From NCBI RefSeq assembly GCF_002964785.1, contig NZ_PQCC01000013.1, positions 1-64,000 of the forward strand: a stretch of DNA of 64,000 bases. Reading direction: 5' to 3'. The DNA comes from Pseudoalteromonas sp. T1lg48 (GTDB lineage: Bacteria; Pseudomonadota; Gammaproteobacteria; Enterobacterales; Alteromonadaceae). A program made the translations under genes and the position numbers. Position 1 is the stretch's first letter; each line of letters starts with the position of its first letter. Positions 27,175 through 35,908 of the stretch are shown in pieces. The notes beneath the pieces are model-generated. The model ran no database searches. It was not told the origin of the DNA and saw only the letters and a program-made list of their open reading frames with translations.

Positions 27175-27363
27175 ATGAAAATACCCGCCGCACTCAGACT
27201 AATCGCTGGCATCATGATTTTATTGTCGCTATTGTTAACTTACCTGGGCGGCCCGATGTGGCTGTGGTTTACCGCGTTTATCGCCGTTAACCTGATCCAA
27301 TCGGCATTTTCCGGCTGGTGCCCAATGATGGCTCTACTTCGCAAATTAGGCATGGAGGAATAA
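27175..27363 (+). CDS. DUF2892 family small membrane protein (YgaP-like membrane part)
   Basis: The 62-residue protein has two hydrophobic helices (LRLIAGIMILLSLLLTYLG and WLWFTAFIAVNLIQSAF), followed by FSGWCPMMALLRKLGM, the FTGFCP-like motif of this family with its single cysteine. In E. coli YgaP the same unit is fused to a rhodanese domain; here the rhodanese is the next gene, 1 bp away. It probably anchors or partners that sulfurtransferase. Confidence 0.9.
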   Translation: MKIPAALRLIAGIMILLSLLLTYLGGPMWLWFTAFIAVNLIQSAFSGWCPMMALLRKLGMEE

Positions 27364-27364
27364 T

Positions 27365-27709
27365 ATGCTCACCCCAATCCCAGACTTACTAAAAACCATA
27401 GTGCCCAAACAACGCTGTGTTGACGCGCAACAAGCCAAGGCGGAGCTGGCCGAGAACCACGGTCTGTTAATCGATGTGCGTGAGCCTGCGGAGCACGCCA
27501 CCAGAGCGGCCACCGGTGCCATTAATATTCCTCGCGGCGTGTTGGAAATGAAACTGATGGAAATTGAAAAAGACGCTGCCCGTCCCATTTACCTGCACTG
27601 CGCCAGTAGTGCCCGGGCGACCTTGGCCGCCGAGCAGCTCACCCGTGTCGGTTATGAAAATGTGACGGTGATCAGCTGTAAGGCCGAAGAGGTGTGCAAC
27701 GTATTCTAG
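27365..27709 (+). CDS. Rhodanese-domain sulfurtransferase
   Basis: This 114-residue single-domain rhodanese has the entry motif LLIDVREPAEH and the active-site loop HCASSARAT with the persulfide-carrying cysteine. There are further cysteines near the C-terminus (VISCKAEEVCNVF). It is cotranscribed with the DUF2892 gene and faces the SqrR/BigR-type repressor, which supports a role in handling sulfane sulfur. Confidence 0.92.
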   Translation: MLTPIPDLLKTIVPKQRCVDAQQAKAELAENHGLLIDVREPAEHATRAATGAINIPRGVLEMKLMEIEKDAARPIYLHCASSARATLAAEQLTRVGYENVTVISCKAEEVCNVF

Positions 27710-27781
27710 CCATACTTGTCACCGAACAGTAACACTGGTCCGATAAGCTCTGCATATTAAAAAAATAATAGGTACAAACCA

Positions 27782-29572
27782 ATGCAGTTTACTCGTAGAC
27801 GTTTTTTAAAGGCTTCGGCAGCGGGATTTGGTGCTGCCGTTCTATCTCTCGGCTTAAGCGGCTGTGTCTTCGACGGCGATAATGACGAAGAATACCTAGA
27901 CGTGAGCTTTGATCACGGCGTCGCCAGCGGCGATCCTCTTGATGACAGCCTGATCATCTGGACTCGTGTGACTCCCAAAGACCCATCGGTTACCCGCGTA
28001 AAGGTGCAGTGGCAAGCGGCCACCGACGCCAACTTTCAATCCCTGGTACATGATGGCCAAACCGAGGTGAGCGCGGATACCGACTTTACCCTTAAGGTCG
28101 ACCTGCAAGGCCTGGATGCCAACACCACCTACTACTATCGCTTTATTTCCTATGGCGTTACCTCGGCTACCGGCAAGGGCAAAACCCTCCCGGTGGGCGA
28201 CGTAGATCAGGTTAAGCTGGCGGTACTTTCTTGCGCCAATTACCCGGCCGGCTATTTCCATGTGTATGCCGAAGTCGCCAAGCAGGAGAATCTGGATGCA
28301 ATCCTGCATTTGGGCGATTACATCTATGAATATGGTGCCGGCGGCTATGCCAGTGAAGACGCAGCCGCCCTTGGCCGCGAACTGGCCAGCGATAATAACG
28401 ACGAAATTATTACCCTGGACGACTACCGTAAACGTTACGCCCTGTATCGCCAGGATGCGGATCTGCAGGCGGCGCACGGCCATTGCGCCTTTATCACCGT
28501 CTGGGACGACCATGAGATCAGTAATGATACCTGGCACAGTGGTGCCGAAAACCATGATGATTCGGAAGGCCCGTTCGAAGAGCGAAAAATGCAGGCGCTG
28601 CGTGCCTATTTTGAATGGATGCCAATCCGCAATGTGGCCGACAAAGAAAAAATCTATCGTCGCTTCGACTTCGGCAACCTGGTTTCTTTGTACATGCTCG
28701 ATACCCGCGTCTTGGCACGTGATGAACAACTCAGTTACAACGACTTCGATCTCACCACGGCCGCAGGTCAGCACGATTTCGCCAGCGCCATTGGCGCTCC
28801 GAGCAGAGCCCTGCTCGGTGGTGAGCAGCTTACCTGGCTCACCGACGGCATCACCACCTCCAACCAGCAATGGCAAGTCCTCGGTCAACAGGTGTTAATG
28901 ACCAAGATGCATCTGCCCGCCGAGGTCATGATGTTATTGGCCGCGGTGCAAAGCACCCTGGCTCAAGGTGGCGACACCGCCCCGTTACTGGCTCAGGCCA
29001 ATACCCTGTTTGCCGAGCTGGCTCAGATCAAGGGCCGCATTTTAGCCGGTGACCCCAGCGTCACTGATGCCGAGCGTGCTCGTGTAGAAACCGTATTGCC
29101 TTATAACCTGGATGCCTGGGATGGCTATGCCTATGAAAGGGAAGTGATTTTAGGCACTGCCCTGGCAACGCAGAAGAACCTGGTGGTACTGGCCGGTGAT
29201 ACCCACAACGGCTGGGCGGGGCAACTGCGTACCGACGCCACCAACCCCGTCGCCGGTGATCAGGCCGCCGGAGTCGAGTTTGCTACCGCATCGGTGTCCT
29301 CGCCGGGTATCGAAGAATATTTGTCATTGAACACGCAAGACCCGCAAGCCATTGCGCAAATGGAACAGGTTATTGCCCTGCTGATCGATGATCTAAGCTA
29401 CAACAACCTGGTAAACCGTGGCTTCCTGACCGTGACCTTCAGTGCGACCGCGGCGCAGGCCCAATGGCATTACGTTGATACCATTAAGGCACGCGCCTAC
29501 CAGGTCAGCGCCGAGCGTGGCCAACAACTACAGATGCTGGCCGGCAACCCTCAGCTGCTACCACTGAGTTAA
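27782..29572 (+). CDS. phoD: PhoD-family alkaline phosphatase/phosphodiesterase, Tat-exported lipoprotein
   Basis: The 596-residue protein starts with a twin-arginine signal (TRRRFLK at 4-10) that ends in a lipobox (LSGC, Cys28), so it should be exported folded by Tat and lipidated. PhoD landmarks are FDHGVASGDPLDDSLIIWTR (N-terminal beta domain), the metal-site motifs HLGDYIYEYG and VWDDHEISND, and VLAGDTHNGWAG. PhoD enzymes use Ca/Fe to hydrolyse phosphomono- and diesters. The Tat genes lie 30 kb away in the same window. No pho box was identified in the 72-bp gap upstream. Confidence 0.9.
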   Translation: MQFTRRRFLKASAAGFGAAVLSLGLSGCVFDGDNDEEYLDVSFDHGVASGDPLDDSLIIWTRVTPKDPSVTRVKVQWQAATDANFQSLVHDGQTEVSADTDFTLKVDLQGLDANTTYYYRFISYGVTSATGKGKTLPVGDVDQVKLAVLSCANYPAGYFHVYAEVAKQENLDAILHLGDYIYEYGAGGYASEDAAALGRELASDNNDEIITLDDYRKRYALYRQDADLQAAHGHCAFITVWDDHEISNDTWHSGAENHDDSEGPFEERKMQALRAYFEWMPIRNVADKEKIYRRFDFGNLVSLYMLDTRVLARDEQLSYNDFDLTTAAGQHDFASAIGAPSRALLGGEQLTWLTDGITTSNQQWQVLGQQVLMTKMHLPAEVMMLLAAVQSTLAQGGDTAPLLAQANTLFAELAQIKGRILAGDPSVTDAERARVETVLPYNLDAWDGYAYEREVILGTALATQKNLVVLAGDTHNGWAGQLRTDATNPVAGDQAAGVEFATASVSSPGIEEYLSLNTQDPQAIAQMEQVIALLIDDLSYNNLVNRGFLTVTFSATAAQAQWHYVDTIKARAYQVSAERGQQLQMLAGNPQLLPLS

Positions 29573-30171
29573 GTCTTTGATGAAGTCTCGGACGATGCCG
29601 TAGGCGTGGCCTTCGGCTGTTGCTCAAGGCGCGCCAAACGCGCGTCTATGCGCTCTACCGCATCGAGCAGGCGCTCCATTAGCGCCTGTTCATCCTCATT
29701 AGCACGGTCCTTGGCTGCGCTTTGCGCACTATTGTGATTGCCCAGCTGCGCCGCCGCCCGTTCTTTTTGCGTTAAAATCGCTTCGCGAAACTGCTGCGCA
29801 TCCACCACCCCGAGCAATGACACCAGGGCGCCCGGGCCAGACTGACCCGCGGTTTCAAAACTTAAGCGATACAAACCGAATACCCGCATCAGCGGGCCCT
29901 GGGTCATGGCGACATCGGTTATTTTATCGAGGGGAATGGATTTCTCTTCGCGCACCCAGATACCGCGTTTAACCACCAGCTTCTTTTCGCTCAAGGTTGC
30001 CGACATCGCCGCCAAAATACGCCCGCCTAACCACCACACCAGAACCGCAACTATAGGCAGCAAGACAATGCCGAAGAGGGTGACGGTGGCTACCAACAAC
30101 CAGATGGTCAGCCAGTATTGCTTTACCCTTGGGTCAAACTGGGCGCTATTTAGAATCGTTTCACTACTCAT
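29569..30171 (-). CDS. Bacterial PH-domain membrane protein (bPH2/YdbT-like)
   Basis: From the ATG at 30171 (GGAG upstream) the product is 200 residues. It has one or two transmembrane segments (about 20-55, WLTIWLLVATVTLFGIVLLP) and a bacterial PH domain (SEKKLVVKRGIWVREEKSIPLDKITDVAMTQGPLMRVFGL). The C-terminal part (about 130-190) is charged and likely coiled-coil (ALMERLLDAVERIDARLARLEQQ). It overlaps the DUF3224 gene by 8 bp and is coupled to it. The molecular role is unknown. Confidence 0.82.
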   Translation of the reverse strand: MSSETILNSAQFDPRVKQYWLTIWLLVATVTLFGIVLLPIVAVLVWWLGGRILAAMSATLSEKKLVVKRGIWVREEKSIPLDKITDVAMTQGPLMRVFGLYRLSFETAGQSGPGALVSLLGVVDAQQFREAILTQKERAAAQLGNHNSAQSAAKDRANEDEQALMERLLDAVERIDARLARLEQQPKATPTASSETSSKT

Positions 30172-30568
30172 CGCGAAGCTCCAAACGGTAGTCGAACTCA
30201 TAATGATGCACGCCCTGGTCGATGCGAATACGCATCACCCCAGACAAGCCACGCAACTCGCCGCTGGCGGAATCCGGTACCACCTCCAGGACAAGCCGAT
30301 CCTGCCCCTGATTCATGGTGCCAAAGTGCTGCAGCACAAAGCTGCCCTTTCTGCCGTCCAAGGTGCCGGTGACCTGCTCAATGGCGACGTAACCGGCGGA
30401 GCCCTTCACCACTGTCATGGCGCTCAGCATCTCCCCCTGACTGATGCCATGCAGGTCACCACTGAAGGTCTTGTCTATCGACATGCGCCCTAGATTAATG
30501 CCGTCGACGCCTGTGGCATAGGCATCCTGGGGGTTGAGTGTCACGGTAAAGGTGCCGATCGCGTTCAT
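30164..30568 (-). CDS. DUF3224 domain protein
   Basis: From the ATG at 30568 (AGG 7 nt upstream) the product is 134 residues. It is a small beta-barrel-like protein with the family motifs GEMLSAMTVVKGSAGYVAIEQVTGTLDGR and GSFVLQHFGTM. No signal peptide is evident with this start. A longer frame to 30622 runs into the upstream terminator and was rejected. The function of DUF3224 is not established. It forms a two-gene operon with the PH-domain gene. Confidence 0.85.
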   Translation of the reverse strand: MNAIGTFTVTLNPQDAYATGVDGINLGRMSIDKTFSGDLHGISQGEMLSAMTVVKGSAGYVAIEQVTGTLDGRKGSFVLQHFGTMNQGQDRLVLEVVPDSASGELRGLSGVMRIRIDQGVHHYEFDYRLELRDE

Positions 30569-30608
30569 AAATAAACCTGTTAATGATAGTTTTCTTTTTA
30601 TTAGTATA

Positions 30609-30640
30609 TAAAAAAAGCCCACAGTTCAATGTGGGCTTTG
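30609..30640 (-). terminator. Terminator of the cytochrome-like gene
   Basis: Minus strand: AAAGCCCACA-TTGAAC-TGTGGGCTTT is followed by a run of seven T, 7 bp after the stop codon of the gene at 30647-32332. The structure is a textbook intrinsic terminator. Confidence 0.92.
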
Positions 30641-30646
30641 TAATAC

Positions 30647-32332
30647 TTATTCGAGGTTCCGTCGCAGCTCTTTAATATGTGCGCGCTGCTTGGCGTCAAG
30701 CTGAGTGTTGGCCTGCCATTGCAGCCACTGTTTCAGGGCGATGGACATCTGCAGGGAGTAGTCGAGCGAACGCCACTGCTTGGTATCATCATCGACATAA
30801 TTGGGGGCATTGCTGTCGTGCATCAGGTTCACCTTTTGACCCTGCTCATTCTCTACCATCATATTAAACGGCTCTCCGGCGCCCACATTGGTAAAGTAAG
30901 TTGCATCCACGGTGTCAAACGCCACCTGGTACTTCACTTCGGCGCTGTCGCCGCCTCTGTCTATGCCGGCACGGGTGCTGCTGATCAGCGGCGCCACACA
31001 TTGATGGGTTTGATCGCCGGAAAACTGGGATAACAAGGGCGGCGTATCGAAGTTTTTATCAGGTACCGAAGCGGTGCCATGGCAGGACATGCAGGAGCTG
31101 TTGCTGTTGTCGGCGGGACCATTAAGGCGCTGATTGCAGCCCAGATGGCCGGGCGCTCGCATGCGTCCTGAACCGGCGTATTTGTTCAGTTCATCCACGC
31201 TGTCCCAAATAATTACCGCTTCTTGAAAGCCATTTTCACGGGGTGCCTGAGGGTAACTGATGGCATAGTGACCGGCGGGCGGTGTGTCGTTGCCCCACAT
31301 CATGCCAAGCAGGCTGATGCGCTGCCACGGGTTTTTCTCTTTCGCTTTACGCAGGCCATCGGCCACGAAGGTGCCATACACCCAACCGGTATCGCGGGCA
31401 CGGCTGTCTTTGACAGCAAAATCGAATTGCAGCAGTTTGACATCACCCCATTGGGCATAACTGCGCGGACATTGCTGGCTTTCTTCCTGTAAGGTGCACT
31501 CGTGACGCGTATTATCGCTGGGCTTACAAGCGCAAAAAGCCGGATCGGAAATATTGGCATCCCAGCTGGGCATATTGGTCAATATCGGCAACTGCGCCAC
31601 GGTCGAGGTATTAAATAACGGCTTAGCGATCACCGCGCCCTCGTCAAAACGAATGTTTTCGCTTGGCACCTTAGCACTGCCGTCTTGCCATACTTGTCCT
31701 AGGGTATAAGCGGCGGTCGCATTGTAAATGGCCACCGCCCACATGGTGGACTGATCGGTCCCGGTGCCCGCCTGCACTGAGAAGGTCACCGGCGCTTCGC
31801 GGGTTAAGCCATGGGTAAATTCCCGACCTGACATGGCATCATAGGTTTGAAACGGCATATGAAACCAGGGGCGCACTTGGTTTTCACACACATCGAAATC
31901 TTCCCGACCTTGGCGCTGCACATTACCGGCAAGAATATAATCCATCACCGCCTCACTGTAGGCCAGCGCCAGCTTATACTTGTCTTTAGCACTGGTGCCC
32001 TCTGCAAACAGGGCGTCGAAGCGTTTATCCCGCCAGGCCTGCGCCTGTTTATCGTCAACCGGCTGAGCGGGAAAGGCATCGGATAGCTGAAAAACGGGGC
32101 CACCATAGGCCTGGTTAGGTACATTGGTCAGTGTCTGCCCCGCCCACATTTGCTGAAAGTTCGGGTCCTGCCAATAACTGGGGTACTGGCCCTGGCAGGT
32201 ATTGATGGATTGATATTGCTGCTTGTAAATAGGCTCGTTAAGCCAATCGGCCAGTGCCGCGGTACTGGTTAAAGAGAAGGCGGCCACTAAAGTACACAGG
32301 GCACGAGATGCAGGGTTAAGCTGCTTCATCAT
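30647..32332 (-). CDS. Secreted mono-haem c-type cytochrome-like protein, family unrecognised
   Basis: The 561-residue protein has a Sec signal (ending STAALA-DWLNEP). A single CMSCHG haem-c attachment motif lies at about residue 420 (SSCMSCHGTASVPDK). There are also cysteine clusters (FCACKPSDNTRHEC, QCPRSYAQW) and many Trp/Tyr residues. The long N-terminal part shows no domain I can name. The start may be either of two adjacent ATG codons (AAGGA is 3 or 6 nt away). It is monocistronic. A periplasmic electron-transfer or oxidoreductase role is only inferred from the haem motif. Confidence 0.78.
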   Translation of the reverse strand: MMKQLNPASRALCTLVAAFSLTSTAALADWLNEPIYKQQYQSINTCQGQYPSYWQDPNFQQMWAGQTLTNVPNQAYGGPVFQLSDAFPAQPVDDKQAQAWRDKRFDALFAEGTSAKDKYKLALAYSEAVMDYILAGNVQRQGREDFDVCENQVRPWFHMPFQTYDAMSGREFTHGLTREAPVTFSVQAGTGTDQSTMWAVAIYNATAAYTLGQVWQDGSAKVPSENIRFDEGAVIAKPLFNTSTVAQLPILTNMPSWDANISDPAFCACKPSDNTRHECTLQEESQQCPRSYAQWGDVKLLQFDFAVKDSRARDTGWVYGTFVADGLRKAKEKNPWQRISLLGMMWGNDTPPAGHYAISYPQAPRENGFQEAVIIWDSVDELNKYAGSGRMRAPGHLGCNQRLNGPADNSNSSCMSCHGTASVPDKNFDTPPLLSQFSGDQTHQCVAPLISSTRAGIDRGGDSAEVKYQVAFDTVDATYFTNVGAGEPFNMMVENEQGQKVNLMHDSNAPNYVDDDTKQWRSLDYSLQMSIALKQWLQWQANTQLDAKQRAHIKELRRNLE

Positions 32333-32518
32333 AATTCCTTTTTATTAGTTAATTATAAATTGTTAGCTATTAAAGCTTAGTCGCAAAAATAAAAAGCGTT
32401 ATTACATTTGCTTACGCCGCTCTGCGTTGTCTTCGCCAAGTCCTTTCCCATGCCCAACTTATATTCACTGCTACCTTGCTCTGATACACTCAAATGGATA
32501 ATTCAATATGGGACTCCC

Positions 32519-34296
32519 ATGGCTGCATCCAATAACGAAAAAAGTGCACTGCGTCACCTAAGACCGATTTTCCGTTTTCTTTTGCCTTACAAATGGGTGG
32601 TGGCCGCAGCGCTGTTTGCCTTGGTGCTCACCGCCGGTATTAACCTTTCTTTGGGTCAGGGCTTAAAACAGGTGATAGACCAGGGCTTTATCGCCGGCTC
32701 CATGGAACAGCTGCGCGGCTCGGTGTTGTTACTGATCGGCTTAATCGCCCTGATGGCGGAGGCATATTTTGCCGCTTTTACCTGATGTCCTGGCTGGGCG
32801 AACGGGTCAGTAGCGATCTGCGCAAAGCGGTGTTTGCCCGTATTCTCGCCTTACACCCCAGTTATTTTGAAGAAAATCGCAGCGGCGAGATCATGTCGCG
32901 CCTGACCACGGACACCACCTTGCTGCAAAGCATAGTCGGCTCGTCCTTATCCATGGCCCTGCGTAGCACCCTGATGCTGATCGGCGGCGTCATTATGCTC
33001 TTTATTACCAATGTGAAACTTACCCTGATCGTACTCTTATGCGTGCCTATGGTGCTGCTGCCCATGAAACTCTTTGGCCGCAGGGTACGAACACTGGCCA
33101 GCAGCTCTCAGGATGCCATTGCCGATATCAGCACCTATGCCGGTGAGGTAATGCAAAACATTAAAACGGTGCATAGTTTTAATCGTCAACGCAGCGAGCT
33201 GGCCGCCTTCGACGGCGAGGTCGACAAGGCCTTCGCGGTCGCCAAAAAACGTATTATGCAGCGCTCTTTTCTGATCGCCTTTGTGATCTTTATTAGCTTT
33301 TCCGGCATCAGCTTTATGCTCTACAGCGGCGGTGTCGATGTGCTCAGTGGGCAGATGTCCGGCGGTGAGCTGGCGGCCTTCGTGTTTTACGCCATTGTCG
33401 TGGCCATGGCCGTGGGCACGGTGGCCGAAATTTATGGTGAGCTGCAAAGGGCCGCGGGCGCGGCCAAGCGCCTGCTCGAATTACTTGAAGTGCACAGCGA
33501 TATTATCGACCCGGCACAGCCCCAATCTGTGAATACCCAAACTCAGGCGGCGGTTATCGAGTTTAACGACGTGAGCTTTCATTATCCCTCGCGCCCATTG
33601 CAAAGCGCCTTATCGGCCTTTAACTTACATATTGCCCGCGGTGAGACGGTGGCCATAGTCGGCCCTTCCGGCGCCGGTAAAAGCACCTTATTTGAATTAC
33701 TGCAACGCTTTTACGATGTCAGTACCGGCAACATTCGCCTGCATGGCGTGGATATCCGCGACCTCACTCTACATGATATTCGCGCCCAGATGGCCATGGT
33801 AGCGCAGCATCCGGTGTTATTCAGCGCCGACGTTTATCACAATATCGCCTACGGCAAAGAAGGAGCCACGCAGGACGAGGTCACCGCTGCCGCCAAACAG
33901 GCCTTTGCTGATGAATTTATTAACCAGCTGCCGGATGGCTATCACAGCTTTTTAGGGGAACGCGGGGTGCGCTTATCAGGCGGGCAAAAACAACGCATCG
34001 CCATTGCCAGGGCCATACTCAAAGATCCGGACATTCTGTTACTTGATGAGGCCACCAGCGCCCTCGATGCGCAAAGCGAACACCATGTACAGGCGGCATT
34101 AACCGAGTTGATGAAATCGCGCACGACACTGATCATCGCTCATCGCTTAAGTACCGTGATGCACGCCGATCGTATTGTGGTAATGGATCAGGGGAAGGTG
34201 GTTGCCAGCGGCGATCATGCTAGCTTAATGCAACAATCGCCGCTGTATCAGAAACTCTGTGAGCTGCAGTTTAATCAGCCCAGTGCCTCTGTTTAG
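32519..34296 (+). pseudogene. ABC exporter (MsbA/BmrA-type half transporter) interrupted by a one-base frameshift
   Basis: The first frame (from ATG 32519, MAASNNEKSALRHLRPIF) covers the first two membrane helices and ends at TGA 32783-32785. The rest reads in the -1 frame from there to 34296: RFYLMSWLGERVSSDLRK, Walker A (GPSGAGKSTLFELL), LSGGQKQRIAIARAI, LLLDEATSALDAQSE and IIAHRLSTV. Adding one T to the TTTT run at 32767-32770 restores a continuous 592-codon gene (LMAEAYFCRFYLMSWLG). The ATG at 32785 overlaps the TGA, so the 503-residue 3' part could be translated alone but would lack two helices. The cause may be a real mutation or a base-call error. Confidence 0.85.
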
Positions 34297-34937
34297 TTTT
34301 GTACGTTAGGTACGATTTGAATTTCCACGCGACGGTTTAGGGCGCGGCCATTGGCCGTGCTGTTATCGGCGATAGGACGGCTTTCACCATAACCCTGGGT
34401 GCTGATACGCGCCGCCAGGATCTGGCTGTTCACCAGGTAGTTTTTCACACTCAGAGCACGCTGCTCAGACAGGTTTTGGTTGTATGCGCTGGCGCCCGTG
34501 CTGTCGGTGTGACCCTGTACGCTTAGGTAGGTTTTCTCATACTTGTTCATCACGCTGGCGATGGCATTCAGGGTGTCATGGAAACCACTTGAGATATATG
34601 ACTGATCGGTAGCAAAGGTGATGTTTGAAGGCATTACCAGGCGAATGTTATCGCCCTCACGTACAACTTCAACACCGGAACCGGCAAGCTCATCACGGAA
34701 CGCCTGTTCTTGATTATCCATGTAGTTACCTACCGCGGCACCCGCTAGTGCACCGATGGCGGCACCAATGAAGATACGCTTATCGTCGTGATCGCCTGTG
34801 GCCTTACCTAATACCGCACCGACACCGGCACCGATCCCTGCCCCTTTTTGCGTATTGGTTGCCTGACAGCCCGTTAACAACAGCGCCACTGAGGTTAGCG
34901 CCACAACCGGAGTCAAAGTGTTTACTCGTTTAGCCAT
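34293..34937 (-). CDS. yiaD: OmpA-family outer-membrane lipoprotein, YiaD-like
   Basis: The 214-residue protein has a lipobox (LLTGC, Cys24), a glycine-zipper domain (KGAGIGAGVGAVLGKATG; IGAALGALAGAAVG-type helices at about 50-75) and an OmpA C-terminal peptidoglycan-binding domain (VQGHTDSTGASAYNQNLS, EQRALSVKNYL, RRVEIQI). The architecture and length match E. coli YiaD. Its stop overlaps that of the convergent ABC exporter by 4 bp. Confidence 0.92.
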   Translation of the reverse strand: MAKRVNTLTPVVALTSVALLLTGCQATNTQKGAGIGAGVGAVLGKATGDHDDKRIFIGAAIGALAGAAVGNYMDNQEQAFRDELAGSGVEVVREGDNIRLVMPSNITFATDQSYISSGFHDTLNAIASVMNKYEKTYLSVQGHTDSTGASAYNQNLSEQRALSVKNYLVNSQILAARISTQGYGESRPIADNSTANGRALNRRVEIQIVPNVQN

Positions 34938-35055
34938 GATTTATTTTTCCTATATTAATCCTATTCCGTGATGGTAACAGATTTGCATGAACTGGCGGTT
35001 AAAATGGTGCCAGTAAAAAGCACTTATTGCACTAATTTCAATGATTTTATTACGA

Positions 35056-35826
35056 TTAATAACCGGGGATGGGTGGTAGTGCGTAGGGTTTAACCAGTTC
35101 CGTTAGCTGACCCTTTTCGGCCATGGCGCGATACAGTGAGGTAATTTGCTTCGCCCTGACGGTACTGGCAAATTCACTGCTGTAGGCCATATGCCCAAAG
35201 ATCGAGTCTTGAAAGTGATAAGGCTGCTTAATTAACTGGTGTACGGGCTGTTGTAATATGCTCATGGCATGATCGGCGGTCTCTTCAACACCGATAAACA
35301 AATCAACCCGCTTCTTTAACAGCATTTGCACCGCTACCTGCTCCGAGGTTACCGGCACCTTGATAATATCCTGGTCTTTATCAAAGCGCGCAAAGTGCGC
35401 CGCCCCACGCATCACCGCGATGCGTTTGCCGTGAAGATCCTCGTAGTCGGTGATGTCGAGGTCACTGGCGCGCAACGAGTAAAAGCGAAATGACGAGCGC
35501 AGTGCCATATAGGCGGGTGTGACAAAGGTCAGCTCTTCATCTCGCTGTTTGGTGCGAATAAGGCCGCCCATGATATCAACCTCATTTTGCTCCAGCATAT
35601 GCACACAGCGTGAAAAGGGACAGGGCACAACCCGAACCTCAAGCCCAAGCTCCTCGGCGATGGGGGCCAAGATATCGAGCAGCAGACCGCGAGCCTCTGG
35701 GCCATCGGTGTAACTGTAGGGGGGAGCATGATCCATGGCGATGGTAATGGTGCTGACTTGCGCACCGGCCATGGGGGTAGAAAGCAATAATATTAATGGC
35801 ACCCAGAACCATGCGCGCATCATCAT
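35056..35826 (-). CDS. Periplasmic amino-acid-binding-like protein (SBP_bac_3)
   Basis: The 256-residue protein has a signal peptide (WFWVPLILLLSTPMAGA) and a family 3 solute-binding fold: MDHAPPYSYTDGPEARGLLLDILAPIAEEL, VDIMGGLIRTKQRDEELTF and DYEDLHGKRIAVMRGA. Two or three consecutive ATG codons are possible starts; GAGG lies 5 nt before the first. No permease or ATPase is adjacent, as is common for orphan sensory or scavenging binding proteins in this group. Confidence 0.85.
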   Translation of the reverse strand: MMMRAWFWVPLILLLSTPMAGAQVSTITIAMDHAPPYSYTDGPEARGLLLDILAPIAEELGLEVRVVPCPFSRCVHMLEQNEVDIMGGLIRTKQRDEELTFVTPAYMALRSSFRFYSLRASDLDITDYEDLHGKRIAVMRGAAHFARFDKDQDIIKVPVTSEQVAVQMLLKKRVDLFIGVEETADHAMSILQQPVHQLIKQPYHFQDSIFGHMAYSSEFASTVRAKQITSLYRAMAEKGQLTELVKPYALPPIPGY

Positions 35827-35908
35827 AACAACCTCAATGCTGTTGCAACCAAATGGAACACATCTATAGTGTCACATAATCTACATAAGCTTTTAGTATA
35901 ATGAAACA

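Noticed and set aside
27896..28888. A 330-codon open frame antisense to the PhoD gene
   Set aside because: PhoD has clear family motifs in the opposite strand; the antisense product has no recognisable domain and is a by-product of GC-rich codons.
32765..32787. Programmed -1 frameshifting in the ABC exporter
   Set aside because: The local sequence TAT TTT GCC is not a proper slippery heptamer and I see no downstream stimulatory structure; a single-base loss in a T-run is simpler.
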